Part shown: positions 19,401 to 30,000 of the stretch, piece after piece
Layout: each line of letters starts with the position of its first letter
How positions within the stretch are numbered: the stretch's first letter is position 1
Source: Sacculina carcini
Lineage: Eukaryota; Arthropoda; Thecostraca; Sacculinidae
DNA length: 64,000 bases
Reading direction: 5' to 3'
NCBI GenBank assembly: GCA_916048095.2
Contig: OU696582.1
Location: forward strand, 4,742,001 to 4,806,000
Program-made: the position numbers and the translations under genes
The notes under the pieces: model-generated
Databases searched by the model: none
The model's input: the letters and a program-made list of their open reading frames with translations, nothing else
Told to the model about the DNA's origin: nothing

Positions 19401-20540
19401 CGAGATACACGAATGTGAATCAGGGTTAACTGAGACGGCAGTAGAAGAGGAAATTTGAGTAGGAGAGTCACAGGAGAGGGTGCGCATACGAAGAGAATTA
19501 CGGACAGCCAAGAGAGATGGACAGGATGAGTCGTAGGAGGAGTGACAGTGGCTACGCCCTGAGCGTACACAGTTTGTGCATTTGGCTGGTCCAGAACGGT
19601 CACATCTTTTGGATGCATGGGAACCGGCGCAGAAGCCGCACTTAGTAGGTTGACTACATTTATCGGCTTTATGGCCGAGCCCCGAGCAACGGAAGCAGCG
19701 TACAACCCAGTACCTACTGTACACCGCACAGCAGCGCAGACCAATAAATAAGCGGTCTGAGCAATCCTTGATGATTGAGCGAGCCGAGGGTGACACAGAT
19801 AGAACAGCATGAGTGGCGTTATTCTTCGGCTTGGTGAAAAATAGAACCTGTAGATCCGACGGGGGAAGATCAGTCAGAGAAGAATTTTTTAGGCGAATAG
19901 ATGAGAGCAGGCTTTCCGGAGTCATGTCGCTCGGGATGTTAGCGATCGTGATCTTTGGGCGAATATGCCTCAGAGGAGGGATGTGTACCTCCACATCGGC
20001 GAATGCCGCACGAACACAATCTGCAGCGTTCTCCGCCGAGCGTGGCGAGTCACAACGCAGCACTAAGCTACCGTTGGCAGATGGGCGAGAACCAGAGACC
20101 GGAATTTTCTGTAGAGCTGGAGCCACAAGTTTTTCAGAAATAGGTGTGTCAGAATTTCTGGATTTGAGGACAACCGCGTAGGACTTCAGAGAGTTGGGAG
20201 AACGAGTATCAGCCGTGACAGCTTGACTAGACGAGCTACGGAAATCGGTCAGTATTTCCTGCCGAAATGAGTTGAGGCGAGAATCGACAATATTAGCGAT
20301 TGTTTCAGCAGTTACAGGTGCCACAGTGGAAGCCGAGCGGATCTTTGATTGGCACGGTGTGCAGCACCAAAACAGCCGATGCTTCCTAACGGCATTGTAC
20401 GCCGGGGTGGTCAGGCCCGCACATGATACGTGAAAGCATGTCATACAGCTCTCGCACTCTATATACGATGTGGCGGCGATGGGCTCACCACATTGGCAAG
20501 ACTTCGCAGGGGTAGAGGTGGGAGCAGATGACGAAGGCAT
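19395..20540 (-). CDS. LINE W ORF1: PHD finger and zinc-knuckle RNA-binding protein
   Basis: Starts at ATG 20540 (MPSSSAPTST); the frame upstream is open but has no better start. An N-terminal PHD-type finger at about residues 15-65 (CQCGEP, then CESC, FHVSC, FWCCTPC) is followed by a linker, an RRM-like middle and C-terminal CCHC knuckles (CFRCSGLGHKADKC, CGFCAGSHASKRC). PHD-containing ORF1s are known from CR1/L2 elements. About 382 aa and uninterrupted. It should coat the element RNA. Confidence 0.8.
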   Translation of the reverse strand: MPSSSAPTSTPAKSCQCGEPIAATSYIECESCMTCFHVSCAGLTTPAYNAVRKHRLFWCCTPCQSKIRSASTVAPVTAETIANIVDSRLNSFRQEILTDFRSSSSQAVTADTRSPNSLKSYAVVLKSRNSDTPISEKLVAPALQKIPVSGSRPSANGSLVLRCDSPRSAENAADCVRAAFADVEVHIPPLRHIRPKITIANIPSDMTPESLLSSIRLKNSSLTDLPPSDLQVLFFTKPKNNATHAVLSVSPSARSIIKDCSDRLFIGLRCCAVYSRYWVVRCFRCSGLGHKADKCSQPTKCGFCAGSHASKRCDRSGPAKCTNCVRSGRSHCHSSYDSSCPSLLAVRNSLRMRTLSCDSPTQISSSTAVSVNPDSHSCISA

Positions 20541-21028
20541 TGCAATGGCATAGAGCGATGACAAGCACAGACGTGGACTTGCAGACAGACACACACTCAC
20601 GCTCGACAGCGGTAGATCAGGTGAACCTGATACTAGCAAATGTAACGTGAGCGCCTTCACGGCGTTCACACAACACCGCCACACAAGCGTAACTCACACA
20701 CTACGCAGCACCACCATAGTCAGCACTAGCACACTCTCACACTCTCACTCGTTCAAAAAATTGATCACAGTAAACACAACACCAGCAACACATCCACACT
20801 GGACCACTGACAACTGACAACTGTTATTAGAAATTGTGCTTAGTGCAGATGTTTGACTTGCATTCCGGCACAATTAAGTTTGAAAATCATGTTACCAAAA
20901 TAAGAAGCTCAAAATACAATTGCAAATAGAATAACTAAATATATTATAAGCCCACACAGGCATAAAACAGTAAAAACACAAACATGCAACGACCATACAC
21001 GATACAATGCGGAACGTTTTCGCTTCAA

Positions 21029-21504
21029 CAACAAAACAACAACATGTATTTAATATAGCGCACTTTCGAGAACAAAGGCGCGAGCAGGAGCAGGGTAATA
21101 AAGTGTAGGCACAGAGCGGTATGGGGACAAAAATATGGAGCACAAATCGACAGAAAGTACATAGGTGCTTGCAAAATTGAACACATACATACACACATAC
21201 ACACAAACACATACACACAAACACATGCACACGAAACATACACACGCACATATATACACATACACATGCATACACATATACATATATGAATAATGTAATG
21301 TAATAGAGCATATAATGGAAAGAGAGAAAATATATAATGGGAATATAGAATAAAAAAGCATAGGATATAAAATAATAAAAATAAATGCTAGATGGCCGTT
21401 GGCTAGCGAGTAGCTCTTCCGCCCTTGGACAGGTTTTATTTTTAGTCCTGCTGGGTGTCTAGCCACCCTCCTCACCGGTGGGAACCAGAGGGGGAGCTTC
21501 CATT
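21029..21504 (-). mobile_element. Truncated LINE/SINE-like insertion with L2-type 3' end
   Basis: Interrupts R2 relative to R1 (R1 continues at 6885 where R2 breaks). The left edge has AACAACATGTATTTAATATAGCGCAC, i.e. the L2 3' terminus with an (AAC)n tail. The body holds CA/CATA microsatellites. The other end carries GGAAGAGCTACTCGCTAGCC-type sequence that I do not recognise. No coding capacity. Confidence 0.5.
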
Positions 21505-22480
21505 GTTTCTAATTTATCGTAGATGAATTTGTCACAAAAATCATTGTTCAGAAGGACATTTACAGCGGTGCACAAAATTTTTCTGCAATTAATTGTAAAT
21601 TACGATGTTGAGAACAGTACAAGTAAACAAGCATAACACCGTAATCACTCAGTTTTTCTAGTGCATGAAACCAATCATCGCGCTGGTTTCCAACAATACA
21701 CAATTTATCATACTTAATATACTTCTGCACAGTAAAAACCAAAGCAAAACAATATTATCAGCCTAAAAATATTACGCCAATCTTCGGCGACCAATTTCTC
21801 TCGAATACGAAATTTTTTCGGATGACATGGTTTTACTTCGCGCAGCCAAAATGTTTTCCATGAATGAGAATCCTGTTTTTGAGAAAATACAACAATAACC
21901 CGCAATATATACGATCACTGGATGATGGGAATATGAAATACCAGCGTCACATATACGAAAGATGAGACGTTCAGCAATATCTTTGAAATATCACGAAAAT
22001 ATTCCGCAGAACACGTAAAATGTTTCAAGTCAATAGTGCATGATGTGATTAAATCAATATTGCCTGATGAAATCAATATAAATATATATTATTCGATTTG
22101 ATAATGTGCAATCACAAATCCTTCTCACAATACTTCGTGATCTCACAGAGCGCATATGATGTGTGATACACAGCCAAAACGTCTCTAGTCAAACTGAACA
22201 TATTCCCGTCTGACATCCATCAATCAAACCATCTCATGCAATGCTCTCAAAACAAAGGCCTGGCATCCATAGCTGAATCAGTCATCGAATTAACATTTCT
22301 CAACCTGGAGTCATTATACGGTGTCATTACATAACGAATAGTCCACCAACGCAATATCATTTATATAAAATGAGCAGTATCTTAAGATAAATCAGGATTA
22401 TTTGTAGCACCCAATGATCTTAAAGCCAACAACGCGAAACCATTCCCAACATTCAGCACAAGTTTAATATGATGTCCTTC

Positions 22481-22505
22481 TGTCGAATCGTGGAACACGG
22501 CTGAT

Positions 22506-22548
<43 letters not shown>

Positions 22549-22901
22549 CGGTATAAAGTATACACAAGCAAGATATAATGACACACTGATATGCAAACAC
22601 GATTCACTCACTCGCTACGCACTACGCACACATTCACTCAATACGCACGTACAACGCACAACGGTTCACTCGCACGGCACAACGTCGCTCCCTTCACTCC
22701 TGCACCAACACTCAACACACCGCCCGAGATGATACTGACTGCCCGGCTTCAGCGTCATGAACTTGCGTAGGCTCCGCCCACTTGTACTTAACACACACAC
22801 ACACACACACACATACACTACCGTACACAGGCACACACTGACAGACATACACTAAGCGCGCGCATGCAGCCCAATGGTGTGCTGCCTATATTTCACTGAC
22901 A
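22481..22901 (-). repeat. Element C 3' LTR
   Basis: 421 bp including an (AT)n tract at about 22508-22545. A few substitutions against the 5' LTR. Confidence 0.9.
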
Positions 22902-24023
22902 TCCCCCCCAGGCAGCACAACTTCGATCCTGACAATATCTCTGAGGAGGTCTCAACGTCGTTCGGTCTCGTAGCTGCATGTCAAAGGGTTCCACATTCTG
23001 TTCAACCGGCCGAGTGAAATCTTCATCTGGCACCACGTCTTCCTCTGTTTCCGCCAACTGCCGTGCCGGCTCGGCCATGCCTATTTGCTGATGGGCTGGA
23101 CTTGGTCGCATATTGTGTTCATAAGGTCCTGCAGCGGACGTAGGCTCTGTAGCTGCTGAACCTGCTTTTCTGACATGAGCGACGTGCCGCTTCACGCCAT
23201 CTTCCAGTGTCACACTCCACGGACCGACGCACTTCACACGATGTGGGCCGCTCCACTCTGACGTGCAGCGATTATCACGTGGTCGCAGGAATACAAAATC
23301 GCCGACGCTATATGGTGGGGTTGAAGTACCGACTCTTGTATTCTCCCGCCAACTCTTATCAAGATGTGAATCAGTTGATTCACGCAGAGCCGTCAGTCCT
23401 GGCAGCGCTGGTAGTGCATTAAACACGCTCACAAACGGCTTCTCACCAGTGGCCTGACTAGTTGTCACATTATACCAAAAGACCGCAGTTTCAACATCAT
23501 AACCAGATTTTTGCGCCATCCGCTTCACGGTGCGGTGCACTCTCTCACATAAACCATTGCCCTGGTGTCGATAGGCACAGGAGAACACCAGCTCAACACA
23601 CCAATTGTTCAGAAGCTGTTCAAACACTGTGCTACGGAACACAGGAGCGTTGTCACACAAAATCGACTGAGGAGGGCCAAATTCCACAAAAACACTTTTC
23701 AGAGCAGAAGTAACTGAATTTCCGCATTCCGATCTCAATTGTTTCCAGACTGTATAGCGGGAGCAGCAGTCTATCACGCTGAGATACGTCGTGTGATTGA
23801 AATACGTGATATCTACGGACAGTCTTTGCCACACAGCATCAGTCTCCAGTGAACCATGTTTGTATTTGACTCGCACAGCAGGATCAATTCTGCGACATGT
23901 GTCACACTTCTCCACTACGGTCTTCACCGCATCGCGACTCACTCTCGGATATACCTTGCTCACCAGCTCTCTTGTGCGGTCGACTCCAATGTGTCCAGTT
24001 CGTTTATGAACCGACTCAATCAT
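22893..24023 (-). pseudogene. pol: Element C integrase
   Basis: HHCC finger (HKRTGHIGVDRT ... CDTCRR), DDE core in LSVDITYFNH, SILCDNAPVF and GNGLCERVH, and a Gypsy-like C-terminal module with SGPHRV. The frame itself is open, but a TAA (24024-24026) separates it from RNase H. Confidence 0.85.
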
Positions 24024-24026
24024 GTT

Positions 24027-24470
24027 TTACGACACATCCTTCCATGCACCGAAGCAATGAGTGGTAGATTTCACCTTGATGAACGGCGGTAACCGTGTCA
24101 GCTTGTCGGCGAGGTTACTAGCTGTGTCAACATATGTAACGCTCAGCTCAAGCGAATACTCATCGATCATTTCTCGCAGAATGTCCAGCCTTCGCTTTAC
24201 AAGCATATCCGATAATCCATGCGATTTGATACGGTGGCTGTTTTTCACGATACTGGTGATCCATCCATGTACAACCCGAGAGTCTGTTTTCAATTCCAGA
24301 CACTTGAATCCCCACTTCAGGCACAAGCTCACTCCTTTAATTGCAGCACTTAATTCGGCAACGTTTATGTGCGTGCTATCATCTGATTTGCGCAACCAAC
24401 AACCGTCTTCAATGTGATTTCCATTCACAGTCACAACAACGCCAATAGCGAGATTGCTTGCGTCTGTTCA
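24027..24470 (-). pseudogene. pol: Element C RNase H
   Basis: RNase H with an acidic catalytic set in TDASNLAIG, NVAELSAAIKG and KTDSRVVHGW, and the terminal NLADKLTRLP. The arrangement NVAEL..A followed by TDS..VHGW is of the cellular/BEL type rather than the Gypsy TDHKPL type. Split from RT by an in-frame TGA just before the first catalytic Asp. Confidence 0.8.
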
Positions 24471-26036
24471 CACCACAGGCACTCCACCCAACACGGACCA
24501 AACTCCACACACCGGATCGTTAACAGTTACCTCCGCGGCTGTTTTTCTCACAAGGTTTTCAACATCCACACTAACATTTCTGTCCCATGAGCTTCGGCTA
24601 CTATCATCATTAGCAGAAGCACACCGCCTGATCCAACCGCACACCACCCGCAGCCACCCTGCACATGGGTAATGGCCAATCCACTTGCCACATATTGAAA
24701 ATACTTCTCGTTTCGTGAGCGTTGCAGGTATTGCCGGCAGAGTACCCTCCCTACTCCACTGGAATCCACTCGGAGTATTATCAATTCGTAGACCAAGTAT
24801 GTTTCCGCTGCCTAGTGGCTGAGGGTCCTTAGTAACCAGCCCGAACCGTCTCAGATGGGTCTGCACGTCACGAGGTCTGATTTTGCCGCTATCCACAATG
24901 ACATCATCGATGTAGGAATCAACAGCGCCACGAAACAGAGGGACGTCTTCAAGTATGCGCTTCATGACGGCACACATAACTTTAGGACCAATGCTTAGGC
25001 CGAAGCCCAGGCGTGTCATGACATATTTCTCGCCTTGAACTTCAACCACCTGAAAACGGTAAAGATCCTTGGCAACAAACAACTGGAGGTACGCCTTTCT
25101 CAGATCTACAATTACCACCTGATCACCCATAGTACGCCAATACCGCAGTTTTTCATCACACACTGCTGCATCTAGTCCTGGCGCACTGTGTATATGTGAA
25201 TTCAGCCGCCTATAATCAAGCACAGGTCTCAACTTCCCTTTTTTGTCCTGTCTCACTGCCATCAGTGGTATGGTCGCACCGATGGGTCCATGCTCACTCT
25301 CCTTGTATGGGATCAAAATTTTCTCCTCAATCCACGTCTGCACTTCCCTGTCAAACTCAGCTAGATCTTGCTGACTTACATTGTAATTGCGGCCAAATAT
25401 TATTTGTTCAGGACCGCCTTGTTTCCAGATCCACCGGATAGTCCAGTGCTTGCCATCAAACTCTGCAGTGAAATCCTGTTCCTTGATTGATATCACTGGT
25501 GAGGGTGGCAATGTACAGGCTGTTAGACTGGCCGGAGTGCGAGCAATTGACGTCATCTTCGTTTTTTGACCTCCCAACAACGCATCGCCGTTGCCATCCA
25601 CGTAAAGACCACCGGCTGCTTTTATAGCGTCCATTCCAAGAATAACTTCAAACGGAGGATTCACATCTGACTCAACAATCCACGCCACAATAGAGTGAAT
25701 AACGACTGGTCCAGACAACGATAGACTGATGTTTTTAATTTTGACATATTTCCGCAAGCACACCATTGAACCATCCATTATCCGCATGTTCAAATATCCG
25801 CTGTGGATTTCATCAGTTGGCATACGCTTGAAGACAAGTGATTCCGAACTGCCCGTATCAATCAAAGCAATGCAAGACTTACCATCTATATACAAGTTGA
25901 CCACTGGTCCGTGCTGGTACATTGCGGGGGGCCGACTTACAGCGCCGCTGAAGCTGATCCGGCCGACCCCCCACGGGCGTTTCCCGAACGGGTACAATTG
26001 GTTGACATTTGTCCACGTTGACCACATGCGAAACAC
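24468..26036 (-). pseudogene. pol: Element C protease and reverse transcriptase
   Basis: Protease motif DTGSSES near residue 60, then RT with DYRRLNSHIHSAPG, VIVDLRKAYLQLFV, MTRLGFGLSIGPKVM and catalytic YIDDVIV. The connection contains LTKREVFSICGKWIGHYPCAGW, unlike the usual Gypsy connection. A frameshift in an A-run near 26110 separates it from gag. Confidence 0.85.
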
Positions 26037-26102
26037 AAGACACCTTCGTTTCGAGATTTTCTGGTCCTGCAGTGCCTAGCTATGTGCCCCTCTTGTCCGC
26101 AT

Positions 26103-26669
26103 TCAAAACAAATCACTTTTTTTTACTTTCGACACAGCATAGGCGTGCACAGCACCCGAAAGAGGAGACGATTTATCGACAGTTCCCTGACTAACGACAA
26201 CTTGCTTGGCGCAACTCAACACGTCATCGAGCTTGAGCGTTGAGCCATGCATCGCCCGAACAGTCTCCTGCACAACAGGTGGCAGCCCACGAAGAAATTG
26301 GCACGCAATCCATTGGTCATTCTCAACTGCAGAAATACACCGACCAAGAGAACGAAGATCCGACATATACTCATCCAGGCTCTCTTCCTTTCTCCAGCTA
26401 CGTGCAACAAACTGTTCATATGCCACACACGGAGTGAGTCCAAAAGATTGACGGAGCGCCGCCACAATGGCTGTCTCATCCTGCTTATCTCGCTGAGACA
26501 GCTGCTGGTACACATGAAATGATTTTCAGACGAGAAAAAACGGAATGACACTCGCTACATTATCCACACCTTTCAAACTGCATGCCAACTTGAGTTTGTC
26601 CAACCAGCTGTCCAGTTCACCGTTACCATCAAACTTTTCCACAATGTCGGTCAACTTCAACGTCTCCAT
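26103..26669 (-). pseudogene. gag: Element C gag
   Basis: Starts at ATG 26669 (METLKLTDIVEKFDG), 19 bp from the LTR. An in-frame TGA at 26526-26528 breaks it after VIPFFLV; the frame then continues with YQQLSQRDKQDE and the conserved QSFGLTPCVAYEQF. The end shifts frame in an A-run before the zinc knuckles. Same gag family as element F. Confidence 0.8.
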
Positions 26670-26676
26670 AGCTGTG

Positions 26677-26688
26677 GCCGAAATAGCT
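26677..26688 (-). promoter_or_regulatory. Element C primer-binding site, tRNA-Phe 5'-end type
   Basis: Plus strand GCCGAAATAGCT directly abuts the 5' LTR at 26689. Same 12-mer and position as in B and F. Confidence 0.7.
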
Positions 26689-26713
26689 TGTCGAATCGTG
26701 GAACACGGCTGAT

Positions 26714-26784
<71 letters not shown>

Positions 26785-26911
26785 CGGTATAAAGTATACA
26801 CAAGCAAGATATAATGACACACTGATATGCAAACACGATTCACTCACTCGCTACACACTACGCACACATTCACTCACTACGCACGTACAACGCACAACGG
26901 TTCACTCGCAC
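26689..26911 (-). repeat. Element C 5' LTR, part 1
   Basis: Contains an (AT)n tract at about 26719-26780, much longer than in the sister LTR. Continues at 31720 after element E. Confidence 0.85.
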
Positions 26912-27054
26912 TGTAGTGTGATGCTGCCCCGCCCAGAGGGCGCGGGCGCGGCTAGCGTGGATGACGCTACCCGCTACGAGTCAGTGTGTGTCCAGCAGTG
27001 GTCGTGTGCAGGTCGTGACTTTGTTACCCTATTGTACGTGTCCGCTTGTAACCA
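26912..27054 (+). repeat. Element E 5' LTR
   Basis: 143 bp, TGTAGTGTG ... TTGTAACCA. Identical by eye to the 3' LTR. Confidence 0.92.
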
Positions 27055-27067
27055 CGCTTTATAATAC

Positions 27068-30000
27068 ATGGCGCAGCCGACTGAGACTCAGCAGGCTCTT
27101 CTGGAAGGTCAGCAACGACAGCTGGACCAGTTGACATCGCTGGTAAGCATGCTCGCCCGGCAGCAGCTGGAACCGGCAGCCCCCGCCGGTGCACCTGCTG
27201 TGGCTCCCCGGGTGAATTCCCCGCCGCCAGCCCGCCTGTCCTACGACACGACTGCAGCTGGGTTCACAGCGTGGAAGGAACGAGTGCTGGCTCATGGCAC
27301 GTTATCTGGCAGCGAAAAACTCAGCCCAGCCCAGCAACAAGCGCTGCTCACCACGCTGCTGGACGATGAGTGGTGCCGCATCATCCGACACTCTGTGGCT
27401 CTACCGGCGGACGCTGATCTGCCAGCCTGCATTGAGCTGCTGGAAAACCACCAGCGGTCACGTCAACAGGTGTTAGTGCAGCGCCGGCATTTTTTCTCCC
27501 GCCGCCAGCACGACGGGGAGAAGGTGGGTGACTTCGTGCTCTCCCTGCGTGAGATTGCGGCCTGCTGCGATTTCTGCAGCAGTTGCCGCGATGAGCGCAT
27601 TCGCGACCAGATCGTCATGGGGACCGCTGACTCCACTGCCCTGCACCAGCTGCTGCAGGTTGCCCACAACGAATTGTCGCTGGAGAGGGCAGTCAAAATT
27701 TGCGAGTCAGCGGAGTGCGTCCGCCATGATGTTGTGGCCATGCAGCGAGCCACGCCCGATGTGGCTAGTTCAGCCACCATCCGTACAGAGGTCGCCGCCG
27801 TGCGCCGTCAACCACTGCGCATGCGCGAGCATTTCGGCCGGCAGCCACTGCGCATGCGCGACCAGCATGACCGTCAACCACTGCGCATGCGCGACCAACC
27901 GAACCTGCAGTCAGCTGATGGTGGCAACGGCTCTGCATGCGATCGCTGCGGCCAAAGACACCAGACGGCGCCATGCCGCGCTGCTGACTGCGTCTGTCGC
28001 CGATGCGGAAAGCGCGGCCACTACGCGCGTGCATGCCGTGCGCCCCAGTCCGGCACGGGCCGCCGCCGAAACAACTTCGTCGAATATGTTGGCTGTGATG
28101 CAAACGATGGTGTTGTGAACGACGAAAATACACAAGACACATTGTATATCGGTGATATTTTTGATCGTGCTGAACGCACCCGTTTGACCACCGTGGGCCT
28201 AACCGTTTCCGTGGGGGGGCACCAACCGCGCAAAATCACATGGCGCTGTGATTCTGGGGCCGATGTCTCCGTAGTAGATGCTGTAGTCGCGCAGCAGCTC
28301 GGGGTAGCCGCCAAGAGCTTATGTCCACCGCTGTCGCGCCTGCGGGTCGCCAACGGCCAGCCACTGCGGTGTTTGGGTACATTCGAGGCGCTGCTGCGAC
28401 TTGGCGACGCTTCTTGCCGCTCCACAGTGTACGTGGTGCCGTCAGTGCGGCGCCCTCTGCTCTGTTGGCGGGACGCAGTGGAACTGCGCCTGCTGCACCG
28501 CGCATTTCCGCGCCAGATGTCACGCGAGCAGCATCTACAGCAGGTGACCGCAGGACCGTCAGTCCCGATGCCGCGACCTTGCCCTCGCTGGACCAGCGCG
28601 GCGCAGCCTACCGCTGCAGAGCGACGGGCACACAGCGAGCAATTGTTGGCGGCCTTCACTCGCGTGTTCTCTACGGACGGTCCCCTCCGCGAGATGACTG
28701 GCGGTGCAATGCGGATTGACCTCCGAGATGATGCCGTGCCCAACAATGTGACCGCCCCTCGTTCTGTGCCATTCTGCCACCGCGCCCAGGCACAACAGCA
28801 GCTGGAGCAGCTGCAGCAGCAGGGCGTCATTGAGCCGGTGTCCCACCCGACTGACTGGTGCTCGCCCATTGTCGTGGTCGGCAAACGAAATGCGGACGGC
28901 ACGCCCAACGGTTGCCGCCTCACGGTGGACTTTACCCGTCTCAATCGTTTCGTCCGCCGACCGACTCATCCGGTTCGCTCGCCTGTCGAGGCCGTAGCCA
29001 GCATGGGCCTCGGCAACCGGTGGTTCACCCAGGTGGACGCCCTACAGGGCTACTTTCAGGTGCCCCTGCGCCGCGAGGACCGAGACCTCACCACTTTCAT
29101 CACGCCGTGGGGTCGGTTCAGGTTCTGCCGGGCGCCAATGGGCCTGGTGTCAAGCGGCGACGAGTTCAACCGGCGCGGCGACGTCGCCTTGGCTGGCTTA
29201 GCGGACTCGTGCAAGATTGTTGACGACGTGCTGGTGCACACTGCCAGCTACGACGACCATCTGCAGCGAGTCTGGCAACTACTGCAGCGCTGTGACGACG
29301 CCGGCGTCACTTTGAACCGGAAAAAGTTTGTCTTTGCGGCCACTGCCGCCAATTTCTGTGGCTTCCACATCACGTCCTCCGGATTTACCATCGACGAGAA
29401 GAAAATTCGGGCCCTGGCTGACTTCCCTACACCGACGGACCTGACCTCACTGCGGTCGTTCTTGGGCTTGGCGAATCAGTTTGGCGACTTCTCTGACGCC
29501 ATCGCTTCTGCTGCCGAGCCCCTGCGTCAGCTGCTCCGCAAAGGCATCGAGTGGCAGTGGTCGTCACAACACGACGCTGCTTTCACGGCCGTAAAACGCG
29601 CGTTGGCCAGCCCGCCCGTGCTTGGCCACTTCGACCCGACAAGGCCCACCATGTTGGAGACGGACGCGGCAAGACAGAAAGGCCTCGGGTTTGTGCTCCG
29701 CCAGCGGGACGACCAGGGCCGCTGGCAGCTCATCCAGTGTGGGTCGCGATTCGTCTCCGACACGGAGAGCCGTTATGCCGTCTGCGAGCTGGAGATGTTG
29801 GCCGTGGTGTGGGCCTGCCAGAAATGCCACCAATATCTGGCTGGCCTGCCCACCTTCAATGTGGTCACCGACCACAAGCCGCTGGTGCCCATCCTGAACG
29901 AAAAGGCGCTCGGAGACATCTGCAATCCTCGTCTGCAGCGCATGCGTCAGCGTCTACTGCACCTGACCTTTGTCGCCAGCTGGAGGCCAGGAGCACAGCA

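Larger units (their letters stand above)
16219..20830 (-). mobile_element. LINE W: apparently intact L2-clade non-LTR retrotransposon
   Basis: Complete two-ORF LINE on the minus strand. The 3' end at 16219-16255 has a (TTA)n tail preceded by TTTGTATAGCGC, the typical L2-type 3' terminus. The shared string TGTTATTA at both ends is a possible TSD within R2. ORF1 has a PHD finger and zinc knuckles; ORF2 has apurinic endonuclease and RT. No internal stop was seen in either. Confidence 0.8.

Noticed and set aside
27068-27085. Standard tRNA primer site TGGCGCAGCC in element E
   Set aside because: Possible, but 15 bases from the LTR and overlapping the start codon; no tRNA 3' end was recognised, so it is not called as a feature.
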